Assembly (NCBI GenBank): GCA_037903355.1
Contig: JBAJFE010000011.1
Span: 629,001-693,000, forward strand
DNA length: 64,000 nucleotides
Reading direction: 5' to 3'
Source of the DNA: Trichuris trichiura
Lineage: Eukaryota; Nematoda; Enoplea; Trichinellida; Trichuridae
The translations under genes and the position numbers were made by a program. The notes below the pieces were generated by a model, which ran no database searches, was not told the origin of the DNA, and saw only the letters and a program-made list of their open reading frames with translations. Positions 23,106 through 34,930 of this stretch are shown here, piece by piece; the stretch's first letter is position 1; every line of letters begins with the position of its first letter.

Positions 23106-25675
23106 ATAGAGTAGGGAAGTTTTTGAAATAACAAAATAAAAAGGGGTAAATGCAGACTTTAGTGCACTACGTCAGCTTCAGAGGCAGAAGACAGTAACTC
23201 AATGTTGCAAAAACTACGGAACATCGTATCGTCAAAGATTGTGAAGCCAACCGCAAATTGTTGGGTGACTTCGCTTAAAAGTTCTTACGTCAATAAAATC
23301 AATTTAAACTCGGGAAGTTTAAGAAGACTTCCTTCCTTCGTAAGCAAAATGTTTTAGTACAGCAATGTACAATTTCATTGTGCTTATTACGGAAAAAATA
23401 TATGCAAGAAAAATTAATATTTGAGACAAATATGGTGCATTTAGAAGCTGTATGGTACCGTGAACAGCATTGAAAAAAGTCTGTTTCATGTGATGAAATA
23501 ATCATTTAGGACTGAAATGTTTTTCGTTGACCCGATGAAAAGCGTAAAGTGTTGCTGGATGTGAGTCCATGATTAGAATTAACTTTGTTGACTGTTTAAA
23601 CCACAACTTAGACTTGCCATTGACACACGATCCTAAATGTGTTGTTCCTTGTGCTCCGTCTGTGCATAGGGAAAAACCCAGATGTTAGTTCCCGTTATTA
23701 CTATTCTTTCACGATTTCAAGCGACTTCATGTAGAGTACGTGAGTTTATTATTACGGAATATGCCCCGTTGTAACAAGGAAAAAAGTTTTCGTTTCCGAA
23801 GCTTTTGGATTAATCCTAAAACTGTCATTAGCGGATAGAATGTGCGGATGAGTTATGCATAAACTTGTTTATTGTTGGAGCTTCCGGCCCAAGTTTTCAC
23901 CCGTCAACAACGGGTAATAATCAACGGAAAAATTAAAAGCAGCGTGCCAGTTGGAATGGTTAACGCATCATAAAACAGATTTTTAAAATAGAGATTTTAA
24001 ATGAATCCACTTTGCATTCTCTGTCAGCACCCTTCTATCGTCCATTTTGTAAAATCCATCGAAACTGAACATTGTTACGTTTTTCGTACTATTGTTTTAC
24101 CATTTATTTATATCCGTTATTGTTTTCATTCTATTCCGCGTGCACTTAATTATTTAAGGAACACCAATTGATCGTTTGTTTCAACTGCTTTGTCAGGGTT
24201 ATAGGTTTAAATGAGTCGCGTATGCAGTACCTCCTTAATACGTCGTAGACATAGATTAATTTCATCGCTTATAGTGAATGATAAATGTAGATGGATTAGC
24301 ATAGATACTTTTATTGTAGAAGTCCAAAATAGCAGAAAAAGATGGCATCAGAAGAATTGCTGACTACATGTACCTTGATGCTTTAGCTGTTCCTTGTATC
24401 TAACATTTTTACGTTATAGCGTTCCACCCAACATCAAGAAAAACCATTGCCTTCTTTGCAAACCTGTTTTGGCTCTGTTTTTTTATTGAATCTAGCTCAT
24501 AGCTTATTCAAGTCAGAATCGCTCTGCTCACGAACCTGCAGGCAGTTGGGTTTCATTTATATCTTCACAATGAAAACCTTAAAGTTGCGATAGTTTTACA
24601 GCATGAAATTTACCTGTAAAAGTAAGGTTTTGAGGCATACCATTCACGAAATGCTATTAATAGAATCTAATCACTTAAGTGAGAAGCTGTTCTGTTCAAT
24701 AGCTCTAAATTTGAAACGGAAGTGCTCACCCACCGTTATTCGCATTTACAATCTCTAGGGCAGTTCAGATCTTGCGTATCATTACACGATACATATTCAA
24801 TAATTCCCCCAATTTAACATTTACTTCCTTTAACAGCGAGATTGTTTTTATAGTACCTGTTACGTGGACAATTTGACCCACACTCCCATTTTGCTGTCTT
24901 TGTGAAACCCCGTTTCATGATTTCTGATAATCACGATTTATTAACTTTGAATTGCGTACATGGTAACGTTAACTTGGCGTGCCAAAAGTGTCTTAACGCT
25001 GAGCAGTTGTCACTGTAAAAATACTGAACCCCTTTTTCAGCAAACACTTAGCGCGCACGGTATATAAACTAAAGTCAAGTTCTGTTGCTCCGCAAACCAC
25101 CTAAACTGATACACCTGCTCGGTTTAGTTATAAGTTCACACTTACTACGGCTACTCTGACCAACAGGATTTGATTTTAGGCTTACTTGTAGTGTGCGTGC
25201 GACTACGTGGACCAACACAACTTGATTTTGTTTCTAACTACAGTACCCACATGACGTCAAACGGAAAGTATTGCATCGTCGTCAAGATGGAATAATATCT
25301 GAACTGGCTTTAACGTAACAGTCTTCTGGGAAAGACAAGTCCCGTCGCTAAACAAAACGTGAGTAATGAAACACTAATGCTATTCAAGCGTCGTATTCAC
25401 GTCAAGTACAAAACTAAATTATGTTCACGGCGTGAAAGGTACAGCAAATAACATGACAATACACAACTGTCTGCTTTCTGGGCTTTAAGTAGTGAAGTAG
25501 TGAAGAAAAAACGAATAGTTATCCAGCAGCAAGCCTGCAAATCATATTTAAATCAATATTAATCATAAAGCACATTTGCTATCTTTAGTGGTTGTTCCAT
25601 CCCTACCATGTTTTTTTGTTTTTGATACGAAAACAAACAATTTGTCTTACGTAATGCATATAACACATATTCAAA
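23106..25675. other. Intergenic stretch
   Basis: Strongly AT-rich, almost free of open frames longer than 60 codons. No gene, RNA or repeat could be supported. Confidence 0.4.
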
Positions 25676-25713
25676 ACAATTCTTCAGCTGCTAGGTAGCA
25701 GCCGAAGAATTGT
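25676..25713. repeat. Short near-perfect hairpin
   Basis: ACAATTCTTCAGCTGCT and AGCAGCCGAAGAATTGT form a 17-bp stem with one mismatch and a 4-base loop (AGGT). A T-run does not follow, so an intrinsic terminator is not indicated. Confidence 0.65.
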
Positions 25714-26072
25714 GCTTTTAATGCTACGTTGAAATTAGTCAGCCTATCTTTCGCGTATTTAAGCATACACATTTTGCATTACTACGTATGCTAAGTTTTT
25801 TTAGCGATAGAAAAGCCTTATTGCCACTTACATTCAACAGCACAGCAACGGTTACGCCGGTGGCAGGCAATTAAGAATTTAAAAATTCGTAAGTGTATAG
25901 AGTGCAGTTGTGTCTAGATCACATTACTGTTCCTAAATGTAAGCACCGTTAAGAAGCGTAACCTTGTGGGGAAAGGAACTTGACTACAAAAATTCTATAC
26001 TTGCGGTGCTTTGGTTTTGACTGTAACTGCGTTTGAAGCAAAATTAAAAGTAGGCTTGATTGATTGACAAAA

Positions 26073-26647
26073 ATGGCTTTTGCCCCATCTTTTGAGACAC
26101 CGTCGTATCGACTGAATTTCCGTCTGCTTTCGTGGAATTTGTTTGAATTGACCGGAACCGACTTCGTCAATAGTAAAACCGTTAGAAATTTTCATGTAAG
26201 CATACTAATCCGCGTGTTGTCAGCTTTCGCTCGGTCAGGTCTTTCTTTGTAGAAAAGGAGCAAAATGGCATAGGAAACCTATGCGCCTTTTTGCGTAACG
26301 ACAGCGGTAAGTATTACGTAATCTGGTTTCAGGGTCTGATGTAGACTTTCAGTGCGTTCCAGAAGGATCTGCCAAGTGAACGATGTGAACGAAGTGTTCA
26401 AGTGGAAGATAATGTTGACGATGACGCGCACGAAGAGCAGTTCACCGAGTTCGATGTAGTTGACGAAGTCGAAGAAGACAGTGCAGCTGCTACAGCAGAC
26501 GTAATTATGAGAAATAATGGGGGCATTGAAGGCGATTTCGACGAAGAAATCCGCCAGCTCATCGATAATTACGATAACGACTCCGTCTTTTTTAATTCGA
26601 TTGGCCATCAGCGTCAACCCACTCGTCGTGGTTCTTGGGACATTTAA
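26073..26647 (+). CDS. Candidate two-exon gene, small acidic protein
   Basis: Exon 1 (26073-26195) starts at an ATG in good context (GACAAAAATGG) and encodes 41 residues ending at a GTAAGC donor. Exon 2 (26363-26647) follows an acceptor CCAG and continues in phase 0 for 94 residues to TAA. The second exon is rich in Asp and Glu (VEDNVDDDAHEEQ, DEEIRQLIDNYDND) and ends TRRGSWDI. The 167-bp intron has other possible acceptors, including TTTCAG at 26342-26351, so the junction is provisional. No known domain was recognised. Balanced codon use and matching phases favour coding. Confidence 0.4.
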
Positions 26648-27405
26648 TTCCCACTTAATTTCCTAGCCGACATGCGGAACGAATTTTAGAACGCTAAATC
26701 TGAGGACGAGAACCTAGCCTAATTATTTCCACGGCCTGTCAAGTTTAGTGCTATCATCAGTATGCATTTTGAACTTAGCAGGTTTGAGGTACGTTCAGCA
26801 TACGTAGTATACGCATTCGTGACTTTTTCACTAAAATTCTGTTTTAATCCTATACTTTTCCTTTATAGAACTACGACCGTTGATGGGAAACCGCGTGTTC
26901 TCTCATGTAGAAAAGTTTTTCTGTATCATCGGCTCGAATTTCACGTATACAACAGCGTAAGTGATGACGAATTTCTATATTGCTTTTATATGCTTTTAAT
27001 ATTCAGAACAAATTCTCATTATACAAAAACTGTTATCTTATTCGTCCACTAACATCTTTGATCATACACCGTAAAGTACGAACTCACTGTGCTAAGAAAA
27101 TTAAGCCGACGCAGAAGCGTATTAATATTCTTGACCGGCAGTTTCAGTTAAGTCCTCTTATGTTTAACTAACTGAAAGTGATTGCTTTGTTAAAATGGTA
27201 ATCGGGCAGTTGTTCAGAACGTTCACAACGGCAACGGGTATTTCGTTGAACAAGTTGACAAGGTAGGCTGTGAACTTGTTGTTCCTGCGTTTACGATTTT
27301 CCAAAAGAAAACGTTTCGATAGCAGAGAGCGTCTTCGCTTTTCTTCTAACCTTTCCTGCGTTTTTCTTATCTTTGTTAACCGGACTCACAAACGCGCAAC
27401 ACAAC
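26648..27405. other. Intergenic stretch
   Basis: No supportable feature between the acidic-protein candidate and the 123-bp satellite. Confidence 0.35.
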
Positions 27406-30400
27406 GTTGTACCGATAGCCTGAAACGCTAGCGCTGACCCTACGTGCTCGCAGCAAGCGTCCACCGTCGTCCGACGGCAGCAGCAGTCGACGACGACGAC
27501 GATAGTGTCCCCTCTTCCTGCGGCGGACAACGTTGGAACGACAGGGAGAAACGTTACCGGTAACCCTACGTGCTCCTAGCAAGGGTTCGTTGTCGTTCGA
27601 CGGCAGCAGCAGTCGACGACGACGATAGTGTCCCCTCTTGCTGTGGCGGACAACGTTGGATCGACAGGGAGAAACGTTACCGGTAACCCTACGTACTCCT
27701 AGCAAGGGTTCGTCATCCTTCGACAGCAGCAGCAGTCGACAATGACGATAGTGTCCCCTCTTGCTACGGCGGACAACGTTTGACCGACAGGGAAAAACGT
27801 TAGCGGTAAGCCTACGTGCTCCTAGCAAGGGTTCGTTGTCGTTCGACGGCATCAGCAGTCAACGATGACGATGGTGTACCCTCTTGCTGCGGCGGACAAC
27901 GTTTGCCCGACATAGAGAAACGTTAGCGGTAAGCCTACGTGCTCCTAGCAAGGGTTCGTTGTCGTTCGACGGCAGCAGCAGTCGACGATGAACGATAGTG
28001 TCCTCTCTTGCTGCGGCGGACAACGTTGGACCGACAGGGAGAAACGTTACCGGTAACCCTACGTACTCCTAGCAAGGGTTCGTCATCCTTCGACAGCAGC
28101 AGCAGTCGACGACGACGATAGTGTACCTTCTTGCTGCGGCGGACAAAGTTTGACCGACAGGGAAAAACGTTAGCGGTAAGCCTACGTGCTCCTAGCAAGG
28201 GTGCGTCATCGTTCGACTACAGCAGCAGTCGACGACGACGATAGTGTCCGCTCATGCTGCGGCGGACAACGTTGGACCGACAGGGAAAAACGTTAGCGGT
28301 AGGCCTACGTGCTCCTAGCAAGGGTTCGTTGTCGTTCGACGGCAGCAGCAGTCGACGATGACGATAGTGTACCCTCTTGCTGCGGCGGACAACGTTTGCC
28401 CGACATGGAGAAACGTTAGCGGTAAGCCTACGTGCTCCTAGCAAGGGTTCGTTGTCGTTCGACGGCAGCAGCAGTCGACGATGACGATAGTGTACCCTCT
28501 TGCTGCGGCGGACAACGTTGGACGGACAGGGAGAAACGTTGCCGGTAACCCTACGTACTCCTAGCAAGGGTTCGTCATCCTTCGACAGCAGCAGCATTCG
28601 ACGACGACGATAGTGTACCTTCTTGCTGCGGCGGACAAAGTTTGACCGACAGGGAAAAACGTTAGCGGTAAGCCTACGTGCTCCTAGCAAGGGTGCGTCA
28701 TCGTTCGACTGCAGCATCAGTCGACGACGACAATAGTGTCCTCTCTTGCTACGGCGGACAACGTTGGACTGACAGGGAGAAACGTTAGCGGTGAGCCTAC
28801 GTGCTCCTAGCAAGGGTTCGTTGTCGTTCGACGGCAGCAGCAGTCGGCGACGACAATAGTGTCCCCTCTTGCTACGGCGGACAACTTTTGACCGACAGGG
28901 AAAAACGTTAGCGGTAAGCCTACGTGCTCCTAGCAAGGGTTCGTTGTCGTTCGACGGCATCAGCAGTCAACGATGACGATGGTGTACCCTCTTGCTGCGG
29001 CGGACAACGTTTGCCCGACATAGAGAAACGTTAGCGGTAAGCCTACGTGCTCCTAGCAAGGGTTCGTTGTCGTTCGACGGCAGCAGCAGTCGACGATGAA
29101 CGATAGTGTCCTCTCTTGCTGCGGCGGACAACGTTGGACGGACAGGGAGAAACGTTACCGGTAACCCTACGTACTCCTAGCAAGGGTTCGTCATCCTTCG
29201 ACAGCAGCAGCAGTCGACCATGACGATAGTGTAGCTTCTTCCTGCGGCGGACAACGTTTGACCGACAGGGAAAAACGTTAGCGGTAAGCCTACGTGCTCC
29301 TAGCAAGGGTTCGTTGTCGTTCGACGGCAGCAGCAGTCGACGATGACGATAGTGTACCCTCTTGCTGCGGCGGACAACGTTTGCCCGACATGGAGAAACG
29401 TTAGCGGTAAGCCTACGTGCTCCTAGCAAGGGTTCGTTGTCGTTCGACGGCAGCAGCAGTCGGCGACGACAATAGTGTCCCCTCTTGCTACGGCGGACAA
29501 CGTTTGACCGACAGGGAAAAACGTTAGCGGTAAGCCTACGTGCTCCTAGCAAGGGTTCGTTGTCGTTCGACGGCAGCTGCAGTCGACGATGACGATAGTG
29601 TACCCTCTTGCTGCGGCGGACAACGTTGGACCGACAGGGAAAAACGTTAGCGGTAAGCCTACGTGCTCCTAGCAAGGGTGCGTCATCGTTCGACTGCAGC
29701 AGCATTCGACGACGACGATAGTGTCCGCTCATGCTGCGGCGGACAACGTTGGACCGACAGGGAAAAACGTTAGCGGTAAGCCTACGTGCTCCTAGCAAGG
29801 GTTCGTTGTCGTTCGACGGCAGCAGCAGTCGACGATGACGATAGTGTACCTTCTTGCTGCGGAGGACAACGTTTGCCCGACATGGAGAAACGTTAGCGGT
29901 AAGCCTACGTGCTCCTAGCAAGGGTTCGTTGTCGTTCGACGGCAGGAGCAATCGACGACGACGATAGTGTCCGCTCATGCTGCGGCGGACAACGTTGGAC
30001 CGACAGGGAAAAACGTTAGCGGTAAGCCTACGTGCTCCTAGCAAGGGTGCGTCATCGTTCGACTGCAGCATCAGTCGACGACGACAATAGTGTCCTCTCT
30101 TGCTACGGCGGACAACGTTGGACCGACAGGGAGAAACGTTAGCGGTAAGCCTACGTGCTCCTAGCAAGGGTTCGTTGTCGTTCGACGGTAGCAGCAGTCG
30201 ACGATGACGATAGTGTACCCTCTTGCTGCGGCGGAGAACGTTTGCCCGACATGGAGAAACGTTAGCGGTAAGCCTACGTGCTCCTAGCAAGGGTTCGTTG
30301 TCGTTCGACGGCAGGAGCAATCGACGACGACGATAGTGTCCGCTCATGCTGCGGCGGACAACGTTGGACGGACAGGGAGAAACGTTAGCGGTAACCCTAC

Positions 30401-30492
30401 GTGCTCCTAGCAAAGGTTTGTCGTCGTTAGACGGCAGCAGCAGTCGACGACGACGATAGTGCCCCCTCCTGCTGCATCGGACAACGGTCGAG
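27406..30492. repeat. 123-bp tandem satellite, about 25 copies
   Basis: Each unit reads on the plus strand through AACGTTAGCGGTAAGCCTAC, GTGCTCCTAGCAAGGGTTCG, TTCGACGGCAGCAGCAGTCG and CGACGATAGTGTCC, with a 123-bp period (41 codons). Outermost units are the most diverged, as in other tandem arrays. Variant units (AGCGGTAAGCC versus CCGGTAACCC; GTTCGTTGTCG versus GTGCGTCATCG) recur in order, showing higher-order duplication of roughly 1.1 kb: the block near 27795-28110 is repeated near 28905-29220, including the same one-base insertion GATGAACGATAG. Confidence 0.92.
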
Positions 30493-30521
30493 TTATAAAT
30501 GGTGATAAAAAAATTCAGCAA
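29043..30521 (-). other. Long open frame across the satellite (492 codons), coding status doubtful
   Basis: Because the unit is a multiple of three, one minus-strand frame stays open over about 12 units here, and over shorter runs at 28217-28960, 27935-28198 and 27376-27852. The frames are separated by small indels. The repeated peptide is LLGARRLTANVFPCRSN followed by VVRRSKRGHYRRRRLLL, strongly basic. No promoter, splice site, signal or known domain was recognised, and the first Met lies in flanking sequence. This may be a fortuitous open frame of a satellite. Confidence 0.3.
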
Positions 30522-31718
30522 GCAGTGTTCACATTACGCAATAACAGCATCATTTGTGACTATGACTGTGGAGATGGTTGGGCGCATAATAGTAGTATAA
30601 GTTATCACTATGAAAGTGACGGCTGGTGCTGCTGTACTCTTTTAATAGATCAGTCGGGAACAATGATGACAGAAAGCAAAAAACTATTGTTTCTGTGAGT
30701 ACTTTAACGATATGGTCTGTGACTTTGGGAGCGACTTTAACTATACGTTGACGAAGTTAATACATAAATTTTGTATTGTTGACGAAGAAAGCGAAGTACT
30801 ATTCGGTGGGCACAACGTGAATAGAATTTGGGACTATCGCTATGGACTTTGCTCGGCCCAATAAATTTATGAGCTATGACTACGGATGTGACATTAGATA
30901 CGTTTGGACACATGTGAAAAATTAGGAAAAGATGGGCACGATAATACATTTGGAATTTTGACTATGGCCATATACCTCGGTTATTAGAAGAGCGTAACGA
31001 ACTTTGAGTATGAAGGTGGCATGAGATACACCTACAGTCTGTTCATAAGGCTGAATTCGTGTTGCTGATATTGAGAAAAGAAACGACGTTGTGCTTTTAC
31101 AGAGAAAGGACGGAGAAAAATATGACTAATGGAAAAGATTAATGCAGGCGGCCCTGTCTGTCCGCGGTTTATTCGTCGAACGTTTTGAGCATTTTACCGC
31201 GTTAAGTTGGATTCCGCGTTATATAGGATACCTTATGAAAAAGGCCAAATATGTTATATTCCAGCTCCGTATTTCGTCCAGTCCGCTTGAATTCCTTCAG
31301 GAACGGTTATCATACCGAGTGATCCTTCGAAGCCTGGTACTACGAAATCTAGCTACGAGATAAAGACATTAATGAGACTGCGCTTGTCCGATGGTGTAGC
31401 CATCAGAGTCCAGGCCGTTAGATACAAGAAAAAATGAAAGTAAAATGTTCTTTCTTTAAACGCCTGGGAAGCGCCTTCTTTTAATGAGCAAAGCGATGTA
31501 CTGGTGCGCGGAGTTGGTACAGAGCAGGAGAAATATAAAATACATAGGCGCAGTTAACCAGAAACAGTGAAAATCACACAGAGCAGGTCCACGTCTACGG
31601 CAGAAACGTTTGGGGCATCATGCATCAATTTATGCACTTTCTGTAGGTGGGTGCAGATCTCCTGTAGAACGCCCAGTCAACAAGTTTCTTGAACTTCCTG
31701 GTAGCAAAGCTTCTCGCC

Positions 31719-31901
31719 TTAAAATGTTAGTCTCCGCAGCTGCTGGAGTTCTTTTAAAAACATTGTTATAGGGAGCTGTCTCTGCCTTCTCTTCGCTTGA
31801 TCGAATAAGTCTTCTAGCGGCTTCAGCGAAGCCGTTATTCCTCGTGTAACCATGATGCGACGTTCCACGGACGGATCGTACTCAGCAATCTTATCCTTCA
31901 C
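31719..31901 (-). CDS. Unidentified short coding-like fragment
   Basis: A 60-codon open frame, extendable upstream through FRQAQVVKDKIAEYDPSVER without a Met, is helical and charged (EDLFDQAKRRQRQLPITM). No domain was recognised. It may be a remnant of a mobile-element protein. Competing open frames overlap it. Confidence 0.2.
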   Translation of the reverse strand: MKDKIAEYDPSVERRIMVTRGITASLKPLEDLFDQAKRRQRQLPITMFLKELQQLRRLTF

Positions 31902-32961
31902 GACCTGCGCTTGCCGGAAAATAGCCAGCGGTGCGCATGTTTTTGTGAAAAGATGACGTCGCTATTTCACGCCGGACGAACCGCGTTGTATAGAATCCGC
32001 GGATAACGAGGGCCGCCTGTATTTCAATAGCTGTTGCATTATAAAATGAGGGCTCCGGAAAAAGTGAAGAGAGACAAGCTTGAAGAAGACAGAAAAATGA
32101 AAATCACAAATGGAAAACAGACTTTCAAAAACAAGGACAGGCATGATACCAATGTGGTACGTTTAAAAAGAAGAGAACAGTCCATAGCGAAACGGACTTC
32201 GAACTACACGCCATGCGCTTTAAAACCCTTTCAAGTTCTTCTTTTCCTGCTTGGACACTGATTAGGGGAATAGTAGCTTCCAAAAAAACCCGCTTTTCTT
32301 TTTACATGTCTGAAGTTCTACTATACGATGGGCATACCATACCGTACCATTTATAATGAATACCGCCGGTATGTTGCCCATCAGTAAAAAGCATGACTGC
32401 TGCGTGTGCGGGAATTACAATATGAGCAGTCATACCATTGCCATTGACCTATTTAGCGAAAGTATACTTCTGAATGTATAGATGTTATGACTATGAGATA
32501 ACGTCATACCACTCGGGTGCGTCTTCCAAGTATCTAACTTGTACGTGAAGGGTGGATGGTGCCAGTGCTTGTCTTTTGACTCTCATAGGGTTATAGCATG
32601 TATGAATAGTACCGCTCACATGGTGCTCGCGGTGCAAGCTTTGAGCCGTCTACAGAGAGATATCTTAGCGTGAAAGAATCACTCTATCTGGCCCTTGTCG
32701 ACGTAAGGTGTGATTGCAATATCGTTGCACGAGAATGAACATTTTGGGGTTTGCTATGCCTTCTGCGCATGGACTTTTACGGTGGCCTGTCTATACGTAT
32801 CATAGAAGAATTGAAAATTACCGCGCCGGCATCCTTTTTTAAACTGAAAAGGCGACTTCTGCACGCATTCCGTTAAGTTAAATCCGTGAAGGAGAAGCGA
32901 AAAAATCAATTCAGTTTGTTCTCTCTTTCTTTGTCTAACACAAATCTTTTATGTCGTTTTC

Positions 32962-33000
32962 CACTAATAACCACCCATCCGTACGTTGGCAACGCACTCG
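32962..33000 (-). repeat. Single-arm copy of fold-back core
   Basis: CCACTAATAACCACCCATCC followed by GTACGTTGGCAA resembles the right arm of the elements at 40.4 and 49.8 kb, where AATAACGGCTCATCC or AATAATCGCCCATCC precedes the core. No mirrored arm was found nearby. Confidence 0.45.
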
Positions 33001-33602
33001 ATTTACGACAGAAACCGGCTTACCAGAAGAAATGCAGAAGTTGGAACTGAAGCGGTAAGCAATGCTGTTAAATGCATACTTCAAGCATTCTTTCCTTATT
33101 TTAACACCATACAATCGGTAAAATGGCAGTCAACCAATAGAACTATTTGTGTGACACGCGAATGTGTTCAATGTTGACGTAAAATAAGGTCAGAGATCTT
33201 CGGGTTCTCCTATAAATGCCTATCATCTCCAGCATCCGCGCTCACTATAGTACGACAGGGAATTCTTGCATATGTATGCTGCGTATGCACGAAAGCCATG
33301 ACTCACCCCTATAGATGAGATTGAACTGGCATGTTCCAAAGTTGAATGCCTGGCTTTGGGAAAATAGGTTTTTATTAGAGAAGGTACGGTATGGAACTTG
33401 CCGGAGTCAATCATTCAAATCATTTTGCAACGTTTAAATTCGGCATTATACAAATATTCAACAACTTCAAGTACGAATCCTTTGTCATGACGTCTTCTGT
33501 AAGCAGAAGAATCAAAGAAGCACTGTTCACTGGGTACAATAACAATATGAACTTTCATATTGTAATAGCAGCAATCTAACCCCCTAGTGAGGTAGAAAAA
33601 TA

Positions 33603-33848
33603 TTGGACCCAAAAATTACAATGCAAAAAGCTAAAGAAGCTTCTGCTGTAGTGGAACATGTAGCACAATGCAATAAGCCGCACCAACCGGAAGTATTATG
33701 TTATGAAAATAACCTACGACTACGAAGAATCAAAGAAGCCCTGTATATAAGACACAATTCGACTTACAACCGCGATCAGGGAGTGGACATAAGTGAACTA
33801 TGGACAAATGTTGTGACACGATACAAGTACTGCTCACTGGATGGATAA
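33603..33848 (+). pseudogene. Penelope-like element remnant, C-terminal end
   Basis: An 82-codon frame aligns by eye with the C-terminus of the PLE at 41.2 kb. KEASAVVEHVAQC matches QSSAVAQHAAHC, RLRRIKEALYIRHNSTYNRD matches TIRKIKEAIFIKFNSNINRD, and GVDISELWTNVV matches GIEISDTWTNTI. Only the segment following the GIY-YIG domain remains; RT and the catalytic GIY-YIG part are absent. It lies among further degraded modules of the same kind and is on the opposite strand to the large PLE. Confidence 0.75.
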
Positions 33849-34259
33849 AGTACAAAGCGATTGGAACAAACAACCAACACACATGAAACAAATGAAAAAA
33901 TTGATAAAAATACATAGCACATGGTCTAATCAAAAAGAAGCGAATTACAAGTATGGATCACAATTGGAAACCGGATACAAAGACACCTGAATTAACAATG
34001 GAAGAACAAAAAATATCTTAAAACAAATGAACAAGCACTCAGAACCACTACATGCTGTACGGAACGATAGTGGAAGACAGCTGACAGGCACGAGGAAGAC
34101 TATCAACAGAAAACTTAAGGAACGCTCGCTTTAAACCCTTGGTGACGATACTAGGCTGCATTTGCACTTACAAATTATATCTGTAATTTAAGACCGCTGA
34201 AGACGGTTCACGATCGACCTGAAAGCTCCGGAGAAATTAAAAGTTTTTAAACGGGACCT

Positions 34260-34930
34260 GCATTCTGTATAGAAAGAGTGCAACAAGAACTTTCATTGCG
34301 GAAATGACATCGGCTGCACCTGGACTAACTGGATAAGGCAGTTGCAAATTGGGGACAAAAGAATAAAGAAGCAGTCTTCGTTGGGCGCATAACGAATACG
34401 TATTGAGTTTGTGGCCGTGGACCTCATTGGGCGTAGTAGCAATATCAATTATGACTATGGAAATGAGATTAAATAACCCTTCACTTAATTGATAAATGGG
34501 TCCTAAATGACAACAACAAAATAAAAGAAGCACTGTACACAAAAGAAACGAAAATTATGACTGTGGCTTTGGACATTGTTGTGCGCAATAGCACTATGAA
34601 CTATCATTCCGGAAGTGACATTGGCTGCACGTGAACTCTGTTAATAGGTCGGTCTTTACATGGTGACAAACCGAAGAAGCATTCCTTCTCTGAATACAAT
34701 AACAAGATGATCAACGGCTATGGTAGTGATATTAGGTGCGCGTGGGCTATGTTGATACATCAATTCTAAAACAATGACAACAAAAGCCAAGCACAATTCA
34801 GTTGGCAGAATAATATGAATTATGGCTATAAACTTTTTGGGGATCTCGTGTAATAGTGGCTCACCGGAAGTTGAGGCGGCAACTTCAAAGGAGGTCAATG
34901 GGGGATTATGACGACATCGGAACAATTGTT
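34260..34930 (+). repeat. Tandem degenerate modules of PLE C-terminal type
   Basis: Three or four imperfect units, about 100-160 bp apart, each carry AATAAAAGAAGCACTGT-like sequence, then an AACAATATGAACTATGG-like segment, then GTGACATTGGCTGCACGTG-like sequence. Starts are near 34350, 34515, 34670 and 34765. The parts correspond to KIKEALF, NNMNY and DIRCTWT of the PLE end. All frames are broken. Confidence 0.5.

Larger units (their letters stand above)
30493..33486 (+). repeat. Decayed repeats resembling PLE C-terminal modules
   Basis: Several stretches echo the order found at the end of Penelope-like elements (KIKEALF-like, then NxxMNYDxG, then DIRCTWT-like). Examples are at 30505-30650 (KKIQQAVFTLRNN), 30780-30905 (GACATTAGATACGTTTGGACA) and about 31005-31050. 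Frames are broken and divergence is high, so this rests on pattern similarity to the better copy at 33603-33848. The family signal fades between 31100 and 33200. Confidence 0.4.

Noticed and set aside
25676..25713. Hairpin as transcription terminator
   Set aside because: No T-run follows and the genome is eukaryotic, so the bacterial-type signal has no meaning here.
26279..26617. 112-codon minus-strand frame antisense to the acidic gene
   Set aside because: Hydrophobic shadow of the GAC/GAA-rich coding strand; no splice or domain support.
27406..30492. Satellite as a CRISPR-like array
   Set aside because: The entire 123-bp unit is repeated without unique spacers, and the host is eukaryotic.
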